Origin: Sulfuricurvum kujiense DSM 16994
Lineage (GTDB): Bacteria; Campylobacterota; Campylobacteria; Campylobacterales; Sulfurimonadaceae
Length of the DNA: 64,000 nucleotides
Assembly (NCBI RefSeq): GCF_000183725.1
Contig: NC_014762.1
Location: 124,001 to 188,000 of the forward strand
Direction of reading: 5' to 3'
Shown here: positions 38,445 through 46,829 of the stretch, in pieces
How positions within the stretch are numbered: the stretch's first letter is position 1
Layout of the letters: every line of letters begins with the position of its first letter
The notes under the pieces: generated by a model
Databases searched by the model: none
What the model was told of the DNA's origin: nothing
The model's input: the letters and a program-made list of their open reading frames with translations, nothing else
Position numbers and translations under genes: made by a program

Positions 38445-38983
38445 AATTTGAGGGGGAGCGTGTTTATCTGCGTCCGATTGAACTGAGTGATGCCGATGGC
38501 GCGTACCCTTTATGGTTAAACGATCCCGACGTATGCCGTTACAACTCGCACGGGGATACTCTGTATACGAAAGAGATGGCACAATCGTATATAAAGAGCG
38601 TGATGGACAACCCAAGCACAGCCGTTTTTGCGATCTGTTTACGTGAGAATGATCGTCATGTCGGTAATATCGCATTGCAGCAAATTTCACTCAAAAATCG
38701 CAATGCCGAATTGGCAATTTTGATCGGAGATCCCTCTGTTCATGGAAAAGGGATCGGCTATGAAGCGGGGAAGCTTTTGGTGGAGTATGCTTTTAGTACG
38801 TTGAAGCTCCATCGTCTCTATTGCGGTACCCATGAGGCGAATATCGGGATGCAAAAGTTGGCGTTGAAGCTCGGAATGAGTGAGGAGGGGCGGCGGCGCG
38901 AAGCCCTTTGGAAAAACGGTGTTTTAGCCGATATAGTGGAATATGGATTACTTAACACCGTTTCTGAAAAGGAGACTCTATGA
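38441..38983 (+). CDS. GNAT-family N-acetyltransferase (RimJ/RimL-like)
   Basis: The 180-residue protein has the GNAT fold: VYLRPIELSDADGAYPLW at the N-terminus, acetyl-CoA loop DPSVHGKGIGYEAGKLLVEYAF and the ANIGMQKLALKLGMSEEGRRR helix. It probably acetylates the amino group added by the aminotransferase upstream, giving an acetamido sugar. It is distinct from PseH. ATG overlaps the upstream stop (ATGA), and its stop overlaps the amidotransferase start. RimJ-like protein acetylation is the alternative. Confidence 0.82.
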   Translation: MKFEGERVYLRPIELSDADGAYPLWLNDPDVCRYNSHGDTLYTKEMAQSYIKSVMDNPSTAVFAICLRENDRHVGNIALQQISLKNRNAELAILIGDPSVHGKGIGYEAGKLLVEYAFSTLKLHRLYCGTHEANIGMQKLALKLGMSEEGRRREALWKNGVLADIVEYGLLNTVSEKETL

Positions 38984-40113
38984 CCAAACAAATGATCTTT
39001 ACCGATACACCGCCGGATAATTACGGCGAACCGTTGTACAAAGAGTATCTTCAATACTGTACCCGCTGCTGTATGCCCAGCTCGAACGAGGGGATGCAGT
39101 TCGATGAACTCGGTATCTGTTTAGCGTGTCGTGCGCAAGAGCAAAAGATGCGGATAAACTGGAAAAAAAGCGAAGAAGTCCTTCGTGAAACCCTCGAGAG
39201 TTACAAAGAGAGATCGGGAGACAACTATGATTGTATTATCCCGATCAGCGGAGGAAAAGACAGCGTTTTCCAACTCCATGTCCTCAAAAAAGTGTACGGG
39301 ATGAAACCGCTTGCCGTGACCTTTAACCATAACTGGTATTCGGAGATCGGTCGTTATAATCTCGAAAATGCCCTTGAAAAACTTGAAATTGACCATATCA
39401 TGTTCACCCCGAATAAAGCATTGGTAAAAAAACTGTTCGTCAAATCGTTTTATAAAATCGGAGATTCTTGCTGGCATTGTCACGCCGGTGTGGGTGCATT
39501 TCCCCTCCAAATCGCCGTCAAATTCAACATTCCGCTCCTCATCTGGGGAGAATCGGTGTGTGAGAGCAGCGGTCGCGCCGATTTTCGCGATAACGTTCAA
39601 AAGTTCGACCGTGACTATTTCACCAAAGTCTCTGCCAAACTCTATCCTGAGCAGATGATTGACGAAGAGATCACCCGCAAAGATCTCAAACCGTTTGAAT
39701 TGCCGAGTTTTGAGGATATCGAACGTGTCGGTGTCGTAGGATTGCATTTGGGGGATTATCTCTTTTGGGATGATGAGCGTCAGATGGAGTTTATCAAAAA
39801 AGAGTACGATTGGCGTGAAGAGCATCGTCCGGGACACTACAAAGGGTTCAAGGGGAACGAGTGCAAATTTGAAACCCTGCACGATCATATGAAGTACGTT
39901 AAACGGGGATTCGGTCGGGGAACCGATCAAGCAAGCGCCGATGTCCGTGCCGGATTGCTCACTCGTGAAGAGGGGTTTGAAATCGCTAAAAAGTACGACC
40001 AACAGCGCCCCGCGTATCTGGATGAATTTTTGGATATGGCGAACATCACCGAAGAAGAATACAACAATGTCCTCAAAGCGATGCGTCAAGGAAAATTCAG
40101 AGAGTGCCGATGA
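38980..40113 (+). CDS. PP-loop N-acetyl-sugar amidotransferase (PseA/WbpG family)
   Basis: The 377-residue protein carries a PP-loop ATP site SGGKDS at 90-95 after an N-terminal zinc-binding region with Cys27, Cys30, Cys47 and Cys50. WbpG/PseA proteins convert an acetamido to an acetamidino group on a sugar; PseA is linked to the acetamidino form of pseudaminic acid on Campylobacter flagellin. In Pseudomonas WbpG works with HisH2/HisF2, which are missing here; an amidase follows instead. Both ends overlap their neighbours by 4 bases. Confidence 0.88.
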   Translation: MTKQMIFTDTPPDNYGEPLYKEYLQYCTRCCMPSSNEGMQFDELGICLACRAQEQKMRINWKKSEEVLRETLESYKERSGDNYDCIIPISGGKDSVFQLHVLKKVYGMKPLAVTFNHNWYSEIGRYNLENALEKLEIDHIMFTPNKALVKKLFVKSFYKIGDSCWHCHAGVGAFPLQIAVKFNIPLLIWGESVCESSGRADFRDNVQKFDRDYFTKVSAKLYPEQMIDEEITRKDLKPFELPSFEDIERVGVVGLHLGDYLFWDDERQMEFIKKEYDWREEHRPGHYKGFKGNECKFETLHDHMKYVKRGFGRGTDQASADVRAGLLTREEGFEIAKKYDQQRPAYLDEFLDMANITEEEYNNVLKAMRQGKFRECR

Positions 40114-41459
40114 GATTGAGTGATTGTACTGCGACTGAATTATTAGAGCGTTTGAAAACAAACTCCACAACACCCAAAGAGATCGCCCAAAGCTGCATCG
40201 AACGTATTCGTGCAATTGATCCAATGGTCAATGCATGGGAGTATTTCGATGAGGCTGCGATTGAGGCGCAACTTGCCAAAATCGGAACCTATAACCGAGA
40301 CGATTATCCCCTCTACGGCATCCCCGTCGGCGTCAAGGACATCTATAACACCTTTGATATGCCCACACAGATGGGCTCGCCGTTGTGGAGCGACTTTACC
40401 CCCGGTAACGATGCACGGATGATCCATTATCTTCGCCGCTCCGGTGCCGTGATGCTCGGAAAAACGGTAACGGCGGAGTTTGCCGTCCATTATCAGGATA
40501 AAACCCGAAACCCGCATGATTTGAGCCGATCACCGGGGACGTCATCGAGCGGTTCGGCCGTTGCGGTGGCAACGGGGATGGTTCCGGTCGCACTGGGCAG
40601 CCAAACGGCAGGTTCGATCAGCCGACCTGCGAGTTATTGCGGTATCTATGGATTTAAACCGACGTTTGGGGTATTGCCCCGTATCGGTGTATTGAAAACG
40701 ACCGATTCGTTGGATACGCTCGGATTTTTTGCACGAAGTGTTAGTGATTTGGCGTTGATGTTTGAAGCATCCCGCGTGCATGGCGAGAATTACGAGTTTG
40801 TTCATCAATACATTGATAATTACGTCTCTGTCCCCGATAAAGTTTATCGGATCGGCATCATCAAACATCCTAAATGGGATTTAGCCTCTGAATCTGCCAA
40901 AAATGCCTTTGAGGCATGGTGCGCGCGTCTTAAATCTCCTTGTTTGCAGGTACAGACGGTTACGCTTCCCCAATTTTGCGATACGATTCATGCGACCCAT
41001 CAGACAATCTACGATAAATCGCTTGCGTACTATTTCAAAGAAGAATACGCAAAACACACCCTGATGAGTCCTATCTTTTATGATATTATCCAAGATGGAT
41101 TGCGTATAACGAAAGAGGAGTACCAAGATGCTTTGGAAAAACAATCGCGTGAAACACGCGAATTTGATGCATGGATGGATTCGTATGACATCCTCATCAC
41201 CCTTGCTACCGCTGATGAAGCACCGATCGGGTTGACGACATCGGACATTCCTGATGCAAATTTGATCTGGACTTATTTAGGATTACCGATTGCGACCTTG
41301 CCGGTTTTAAAAGGAGAAAATCATTTGCCGATAGGGGTAAGTGCCGTTTCACGAAAATATAATGATAAACTGTTGCTTGATTTTTTACAGTATCTTGCGC
41401 TCTTGGGCATTTTGCCGATGGTTTCACCAATCACCCCCAATTCTAAATCGAAGGAATGA
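40110..41459 (+). CDS. Amidase-signature family amidase
   Basis: The 449-residue protein has the amidase triad Lys76 (GVKDIY), cis-Ser145 (GTSSSGSA) and Ser169 (TAGSIS), with spacing as in GatA-type enzymes. It has no signal peptide. The ATG overlaps the PP-loop amidotransferase stop by 4 bases. Since that enzyme needs ammonia and no glutaminase subunit is nearby, this amidase may supply it, much as GatA does for GatB. Removal of an N-acyl group from the sugar is another possibility. The substrate is not visible from sequence. Confidence 0.83.
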   Translation: MRLSDCTATELLERLKTNSTTPKEIAQSCIERIRAIDPMVNAWEYFDEAAIEAQLAKIGTYNRDDYPLYGIPVGVKDIYNTFDMPTQMGSPLWSDFTPGNDARMIHYLRRSGAVMLGKTVTAEFAVHYQDKTRNPHDLSRSPGTSSSGSAVAVATGMVPVALGSQTAGSISRPASYCGIYGFKPTFGVLPRIGVLKTTDSLDTLGFFARSVSDLALMFEASRVHGENYEFVHQYIDNYVSVPDKVYRIGIIKHPKWDLASESAKNAFEAWCARLKSPCLQVQTVTLPQFCDTIHATHQTIYDKSLAYYFKEEYAKHTLMSPIFYDIIQDGLRITKEEYQDALEKQSRETREFDAWMDSYDILITLATADEAPIGLTTSDIPDANLIWTYLGLPIATLPVLKGENHLPIGVSAVSRKYNDKLLLDFLQYLALLGILPMVSPITPNSKSKE

Positions 41460-41465
41460 AATAAA

Positions 41466-42086
41466 ATGAGTAAATTTAGCACTGAGCAAGAAAAATTTTG
41501 GGCAGGAGAGTTCGGAGATGATTACATTTCACGAAATCGAGGAGAAAACTTAATCGCATCCAATACCGTAATCTTCGCCCGACTCTTTCAGCGTATACAG
41601 AAGATAGAGTCGATCATTGAGTTTGGTGCTAACATCGGAATGAATATACATGCTATTGGGAACCTTCTTCCCAAGGCATATCTCTCAGCAGTAGAAATCA
41701 ATGCCGTTGCAGTTGAGCACCTCAAAAAAATACCGGATTTGAATATTTATCACCAATCCATTTTAGAATTTGAATCTGAACGGCACTATGATCTGGTTTT
41801 TACTAAAGGGGTTTTGATTCATATTGACCCAAATGAACTCCAAAATGTTTATGAACGAATGTATAAGAGCAGCAAGCGATATATAGCAATGGTTGAGTAT
41901 CACAGTCCATCTCCCGTTGAACTGGATTATCGAGGGCATAAAGAAAAATTATTTAAACGGGATTTTGCCGGAGAGTTGTGGGAAAAATATCCTGACCTCA
42001 CCCTTTTGGATTACGGATTTTTTTACGGGCGCGATCCTCGACATGGACAAGAAGATGTCAACTGGTTTTTATTTGAAAAAAAGTAA
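41466..42086 (+). CDS. Pseudaminic acid biosynthesis-associated methylase
   Basis: The 206-residue class I methyltransferase matches the Pse-associated methylase family (TIGR03587 type) in size and motifs: EFGANIGMN is the SAM glycine loop, HYDLVFTKGVLIHI the motif IV/V region and EDVNWFLFEKK the C-terminus. Its target is probably a hydroxyl or amine on the Pse derivative. It lies 6 bases after the amidase and keeps a lower GC content than the pse genes, as do the maf gene and this whole 3' end. Confidence 0.85.
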   Translation: MSKFSTEQEKFWAGEFGDDYISRNRGENLIASNTVIFARLFQRIQKIESIIEFGANIGMNIHAIGNLLPKAYLSAVEINAVAVEHLKKIPDLNIYHQSILEFESERHYDLVFTKGVLIHIDPNELQNVYERMYKSSKRYIAMVEYHSPSPVELDYRGHKEKLFKRDFAGELWEKYPDLTLLDYGFFYGRDPRHGQEDVNWFLFEKK

Positions 42087-42155
42087 ACGGGTCGATATGC
42101 TGATAAAGAATTTTTGAAATAAAAAGGCACCAATATTTTCTAAAAGGATACCGGT

Positions 42156-44156
42156 ATGTCTGCCGAAATCATTACCGAAGCGCTGAACACGTTTCAAAAA
42201 AACCTTCTTTTTCTCGAAAGAAATTACCCTGAACTTTATGAAAGAATAAATCTTTTAAATCTTTTGATCGAGGCAGAGGAATATATCGAGCGATATGCCC
42301 TTGAGTACAAAGAAGAGGGGTACTTTGACGTTTTGGAACTCTCCAGCAATGAATTGCTGTATAAAGAAAACAGCTATGAACATGCGAAAAGGGTAACTGA
42401 GGGTGTAAATTTCAAACGTACCGGCGGTATTTTTTATGCGCAGCGTTTGGCTGCTGCTACGGATGAACAAGCCGAATACATTGATAAAAGCGAACTTTCG
42501 TTTCATAATGTATTATGGGCGACGATTAAAATTATTAATTATGTCAAGCGATATACATCGTATGAAACCTATATGCAGAGTGTTGATAAAATTATTTTTA
42601 TCGGTATTGGATTGGGATTATACGTAGAAAGCATCGCCGACAAATTAAAATCACAAGTCGTATTTATAAAAGAAAAAAATCTTGAGATATTCAGACTCTC
42701 TTTATTTGTCACCGATTATGAAAAACTTGCAGTTAATCGGTACCTTTATTTTTCAATCACCGATGATACTGAAAAAGAGAGAGAAAATTTTATGCCGTTT
42801 TTGCATAAAGGAAATAATCATAATTTATACATGAAGTTCATCCCTTTTACACTGGATTATGAAGAGGAAGTAAAACGTCTTCAAACGCACGTATTCTCTC
42901 AAAGCTATATCAATTATGGCTACAGTCCGATGCTGCTGCGTTATATCGATTCTCCTCGCTATTTGATTAGAGAATATTCTTTTCTCAATATCGGTCGTTA
43001 CTATGTCGATAATCTTTTTTCAAAGAAACCGGTCTTACTCCTTTTTTCCGGTCCATCAACCCTTAAAAATATCCGATGGGTGCAAGAAAACAGTGATCGT
43101 TTTATCATCGTCAGTGCACTTTCAACCTGCCGACTTTTGAGCAGTTACAATATTTCTCCCGATGTCGTCATGCATATCGATCCGGGAGAAAATACCGCAG
43201 CACTGTTCGAAGGGCTGGATATCGCCGAATATTTTAAAAATACTGTTGTTATTCTCTCCGCCAATGTTGATGAAGCGACCGTCCAAAAATTCGATAAAAA
43301 GAGTATCCATTTTATTGATCAGGGGACACATTACAAACGAGGATTCGGGACACTGTCGGCTCCGAGCGTCGGAGAGTATACGTATGCGCTGTTTTTAATC
43401 CTCGGCGCAGCTAATATGTTTTTGTTGGGAATCGATATGGCGTTGGACAGTGAGACATTGCAATCACATGGAGACTTCCATCCCGATCAGTTTACCGGTA
43501 AAGTGGATAAAGAGAACGCATCATTGGAAGCTTCGGAAGCGATAGAGTTTGTACCGGGGAACTTTTTAGAGCAGGTTCCGACACTTGCCGCGTATAAACT
43601 CTCTATTTGGCAATTGGAAATGTTTACGGATAAATTTAAACAAGATTATCATCGTATCTATAATCTAAGCAACGGAGCATTGTTGCAGGGGTGTGAACCG
43701 CTCCGTATCGGTGAATACGATTGGGGTCAGTGGAATGTTTTGGATAAAAAAGAGATACATCAACCGCTGAAAGATTTTTTTCAATCCATCGGATCGACAG
43801 AGTTTAATGAGGAAGATAAGGGATGGATAAAATATCAAATAAAAACAGCAAAAGCGCTAGAAAAAATTATTAAACAGCATCAAAAAAAGAAGTTTGCTCA
43901 TCCGGAGGCTTATCTTAACTCTTTGACAAAACTCTCGATTGAGTTGAGTGACATGGACTACAAAACAAATTCAAATCTTGCACAGGTTTATTATGAATAT
44001 TTTTTGATAGTGTTGAGTTATATCTATGCCCTTTTTAATACACAGGAGCTGAGTAACCCGAATAAACATGTAGTACAAATGCATCGGATGTTGGATGATC
44101 AATTGTTAAAGATATCGAAAACCTATCTATCGAAAATGGAAAGTTATTTGGAGTAA
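42156..44156 (+). CDS. Motility accessory factor (Maf/DUF115) flagellin glycosyltransferase
   Basis: The 666-residue protein has the MAF_flag10/DUF115 core about 190-420, with FSGPSTLKNIRWVQEN as the start of the conserved Rossmann-like part and VMHIDPGENTAALFEG and GIDMALDSETLQSHGDFH as later signatures. Maf proteins transfer pseudaminic or legionaminic acid to Ser/Thr of flagellin. Flagellins lie immediately downstream on the other strand, the likely acceptors. AAAAGGA precedes the ATG. This is the last gene of the operon; it is more AT-rich than the pse genes. Confidence 0.92.
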   Translation: MSAEIITEALNTFQKNLLFLERNYPELYERINLLNLLIEAEEYIERYALEYKEEGYFDVLELSSNELLYKENSYEHAKRVTEGVNFKRTGGIFYAQRLAAATDEQAEYIDKSELSFHNVLWATIKIINYVKRYTSYETYMQSVDKIIFIGIGLGLYVESIADKLKSQVVFIKEKNLEIFRLSLFVTDYEKLAVNRYLYFSITDDTEKERENFMPFLHKGNNHNLYMKFIPFTLDYEEEVKRLQTHVFSQSYINYGYSPMLLRYIDSPRYLIREYSFLNIGRYYVDNLFSKKPVLLLFSGPSTLKNIRWVQENSDRFIIVSALSTCRLLSSYNISPDVVMHIDPGENTAALFEGLDIAEYFKNTVVILSANVDEATVQKFDKKSIHFIDQGTHYKRGFGTLSAPSVGEYTYALFLILGAANMFLLGIDMALDSETLQSHGDFHPDQFTGKVDKENASLEASEAIEFVPGNFLEQVPTLAAYKLSIWQLEMFTDKFKQDYHRIYNLSNGALLQGCEPLRIGEYDWGQWNVLDKKEIHQPLKDFFQSIGSTEFNEEDKGWIKYQIKTAKALEKIIKQHQKKKFAHPEAYLNSLTKLSIELSDMDYKTNSNLAQVYYEYFLIVLSYIYALFNTQELSNPNKHVVQMHRMLDDQLLKISKTYLSKMESYLE

Positions 44157-44167
44157 GAGGAGATTAG

Positions 44168-44193
44168 GGAAAAATCCGCTGCATAAGCAGCGG
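44168..44193 (-). terminator. Rho-independent terminator of downstream flagellin gene
   Basis: On the - strand CCGCTGC-TTAT-GCAGCGG forms a perfect 7-bp stem followed by ATTTTTCCC, immediately past the flagellin stop. Confidence 0.9.
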
Positions 44194-44198
44194 CGAGG

Positions 44199-46607
44199 TT
44201 ATTGGAGGAGTTTTAAAACGTTTTGCTGCACAGCGTTGGCTTGGCTCATCGCATAGCTTCCTGATTGTGCAAGGATGTTAAATTTAGAGAAGTTTGCACT
44301 CTCTGCCGCGAAATCGACATCACGGAGTTGTGATTCCGCCGCTTTAACGTTAACTTGAGTCACGCTGATGTTGTTAATTGTAGCCGTCAACTGGTTTTGA
44401 ACCGAACCGAGGTCTGCGCGGATCGTATCGAGATCCCCGATAGCGGCATCGAGAGTATCGATCGCTTTCATGGCATCTGTGAGATTGAGGACGCTGATAC
44501 TGGAGAGGTTCGTCACCTCGCCCGCATCGATTCCAACCCGACCGGAGTTCTCCGTATTCGGCATCAACGTTGATCCGGCAGCGATGGTCGGAGCCGTACC
44601 TGTTCCGCGAAGCAATGTCAAATCTGCAGAGAGGGTGATAGCCGCACCGGTCGTGATATCGACCGTTACTTTATCCCCCGCACTCATTGCTGAAGCACCG
44701 GTTTGAGCGGCAGTAAGATCTTGCATCAGAACGGTTCCCGCTTTGATCACGGTACCGGTTGCGAGGGTTGAACCCGCTTTGATCGTCATATCCGCATTGA
44801 GGGTAATGGCGGATGAGTTGATGACCGTCCCCCCGATCGTTGAACCCTCTTTGAGCGTACTTGCGGCGGCCAAAGAGCTTCCCGCTTTCAAATCAGTCGT
44901 TGTATAGGTTGTAACGGCGGATGAGTTGACCGTATCGGCACCGAGCACCGATCCCGCTTTGAGTTTGGAAGCGGCCGCAAGAATTGATCCCGATTTGAGC
45001 GTCATATCTTCCGATACGGTAGCGGTGGAACTGCTGACAATGTTACCGCCGAGTACCGAACCGACGTTGATGGTCGATGCTGTGGCAATAGAGGAGTTGG
45101 CAGTACCGCTGAGATCGACGTTGATCGTCATATCAGAGGTAAGGGTTAAGGATGCCGTCAACGTAACGTCCGAAGAGAGAACATCCCCTTTGTGGTACGT
45201 CACGCCGTTGACGGTAAAGTCTTGTTGTACTAACGTACCTGCATCAAAAATCGTACCGCTTACGAGGGTAGAACCGGCCGTGATATACATATCGGCCGAA
45301 AGAGCTACGGCAGCCGTTAGATTAACAGCGGCTCCCATTGTGGTCCCTTTGGCAAATGTCGTTCCCGCTGCTGCGGTCGTTCCCGCTTTGAGGGTTCCGT
45401 CCAAGACCAACGTGGTAGCTGCAGTCAAGTTAACATCTCCCCCGATGGTGGTTCCCACTTTCAACGTCGAACCGACGGCGATCGAAGAGCCAGCCGCAAG
45501 GATTGAGTCTTTAACCATACTGGTAGCCCCTGAGAGGTTGATCGTCCCTCCGACGGCACCGGCACCGATACCGCTGACTTGGAACTCTGCCGCCCCTTTT
45601 TGAACCAGTTCGATGTATCCGACCGTAGAGAGCTGATTCGCCGTTCCGCCGAAGACGTCACTCACATTCCCCTCTACTTTGATCGCACGACCGTCGGTTG
45701 CTTTGAGGGTTATTTTTCCATCATCGGTGATCGTTGCCGCAACACCCGTTTGGGTGGTTTTGCCATTGATCGCCGCCATCAATGCGCCGTCGCCGTCATT
45801 GGCTTTGACATTGATCGCCCCGATGTTGATTCCGTTAATCGCAAATCCCGATCCTGTAGTACCCGCCGCAATCGCACTTCCAGAGGTTACTTCAACGACC
45901 GCTTTGGCACGGATACCGGTAATACCGCTGTGGGAGTTGATCTCATCGGCCAATGCACCCATACCGTTTTCCGGTGTATTATTGTATTGAATATCGATTG
46001 CTTTCATCGTGATGTTTTCACCCGTCAAGGCACTTTTCATCGTCAATTGCACACTTCCCACTTCCGAAGCGAGGTTCAATTGAGCACGGCTGGTATGACC
46101 GATTTTATTCGGCTCTGTTGAAGCAACCGAAAAGTTGACCCCTTCGTTTGAGCTGGCACCCATTTGGATAGTTTTATTGGTAAACGATCCGGAGAGGAGT
46201 TTCTGACCGTTGAAAGAGGTAGTTTTTGCAATGGTGTTAAGCTCTTCCATCAAACGGCTGATATCTTTTTGAATCGCAAGACGTGAAGAGGTGTTTTGCC
46301 CATCAGATGATGCTTGAACTGCTTTGGTTTTAATGGTGTCGAGGATTTTTGAGTACTCGTTGAGTGCACCGTCCGCCGTTTGGATCAAACCGATTGCATC
46401 GTTACCGTTAGAGATCGCTTGTCCCAGAGAGTTTGCTTGGTTACGAAGCGCATTGGCAATAACCATCCCTGATGCATCGTCTGCGGCTTTGTTAATACGA
46501 AGACCTGAACTGAGTTTGGAGAGAGACTCGTCCAAATTACGATTGTTCATTACCCCACTTGTATGGGCAGTCATTGCTGCGATGTTAGTGTTAATTCGAA
46601 AACCCAT
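44199..46607 (-). CDS. flaB: Flagellin with repeat-bearing insert, sigma54-driven copy
   Basis: The 802-residue flagellin has the standard N-terminal D0/D1 helices (MGFRINTNIAAM, LDESLSKLSSGLRINKAADD) and C-terminal helices (LTDAMKAIDTLDAAIGDLD to NVLKLLQ). Campylobacterial flagellins are usually 500-580 residues; the excess is a repeat-rich insert at about 354-687 that should form the exposed outer domain. ILDTIKTKAVQAS at the D1 site that TLR5 recognises in other bacteria is of the campylobacterial type. It is a near-duplicate of the gene at 46830. A sigma54 promoter at 46661-46674 mirrors C. jejuni flaB, hence the symbol. Ser/Thr richness makes it a glycosylation target. Confidence 0.94.
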   Translation of the reverse strand: MGFRINTNIAAMTAHTSGVMNNRNLDESLSKLSSGLRINKAADDASGMVIANALRNQANSLGQAISNGNDAIGLIQTADGALNEYSKILDTIKTKAVQASSDGQNTSSRLAIQKDISRLMEELNTIAKTTSFNGQKLLSGSFTNKTIQMGASSNEGVNFSVASTEPNKIGHTSRAQLNLASEVGSVQLTMKSALTGENITMKAIDIQYNNTPENGMGALADEINSHSGITGIRAKAVVEVTSGSAIAAGTTGSGFAINGINIGAINVKANDGDGALMAAINGKTTQTGVAATITDDGKITLKATDGRAIKVEGNVSDVFGGTANQLSTVGYIELVQKGAAEFQVSGIGAGAVGGTINLSGATSMVKDSILAAGSSIAVGSTLKVGTTIGGDVNLTAATTLVLDGTLKAGTTAAAGTTFAKGTTMGAAVNLTAAVALSADMYITAGSTLVSGTIFDAGTLVQQDFTVNGVTYHKGDVLSSDVTLTASLTLTSDMTINVDLSGTANSSIATASTINVGSVLGGNIVSSSTATVSEDMTLKSGSILAAASKLKAGSVLGADTVNSSAVTTYTTTDLKAGSSLAAASTLKEGSTIGGTVINSSAITLNADMTIKAGSTLATGTVIKAGTVLMQDLTAAQTGASAMSAGDKVTVDITTGAAITLSADLTLLRGTGTAPTIAAGSTLMPNTENSGRVGIDAGEVTNLSSISVLNLTDAMKAIDTLDAAIGDLDTIRADLGSVQNQLTATINNISVTQVNVKAAESQLRDVDFAAESANFSKFNILAQSGSYAMSQANAVQQNVLKLLQ
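44545..45545 (-). repeat. About eight degenerate 35-50 residue repeats in flagellin (flaB copy)
   Basis: The coding repeats follow the pattern [A/S]-x-T-L-x-x-D-M-T-[L/I]-K-A-G-S-x-L-A-x-x-[S/T]-x-[L/I]-K-x-G-[S/T]-x-[L/I]-G, for example TIKAGSTLATGTVIKAGTVL and TLKSGSILAAASKLKAGSVL. Beta-strand-forming hydrophobics alternate with Gly/Ser/Thr, suggesting a stacked beta fold. Boundaries are approximate. Confidence 0.8.
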
Positions 46608-46660
46608 GTTAAATCCTTAATCGTGGTTTTGCGTCCATGCGCGTATTTAAACGGATTAAA

Positions 46661-46674
46661 GCAAAAATAGTTCC
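46661..46674 (-). promoter_or_regulatory. Sigma54 promoter of the flaB copy
   Basis: On the - strand CTGGAACTATTTTTGCTTTA has GG (complement of 46673-46674) and GC (complement of 46661-46662) exactly 10 bases apart, and lies about 53 bases before the ATG. Confidence 0.78.
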
Positions 46675-46710
46675 AGAATTAAGGTATATAGTTTTAAGAA
46701 GAATAAGAAG

Positions 46711-46746
46711 AGAGAAAAAGAGTTGATCGGGACAAGCCCGATCAAC
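46711..46746 (-). terminator. Rho-independent terminator of upstream flagellin gene
   Basis: On the - strand GTTGATCGGG-CTTGTC-CCGATCAAC, a 9-10-bp stem, is followed by TCTTTTTCTC. It separates the sigma28-driven flagellin from the sigma54 unit below. Confidence 0.9.
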
Positions 46747-46829
46747 GTGCAAGAGGCTATTGTAGCAAACGAAGCATGTTTTCAGAGAAACGTATTACGC
46801 AACCAAAAGGTTGCTATACGATCTTGTTA

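Noticed and set aside
42091-42098. GTCGATAT resembling a sigma28 -10 box before the maf gene
   Set aside because: The position 15 bases upstream reads TTTG, not TAAA, so only half of the motif is present.
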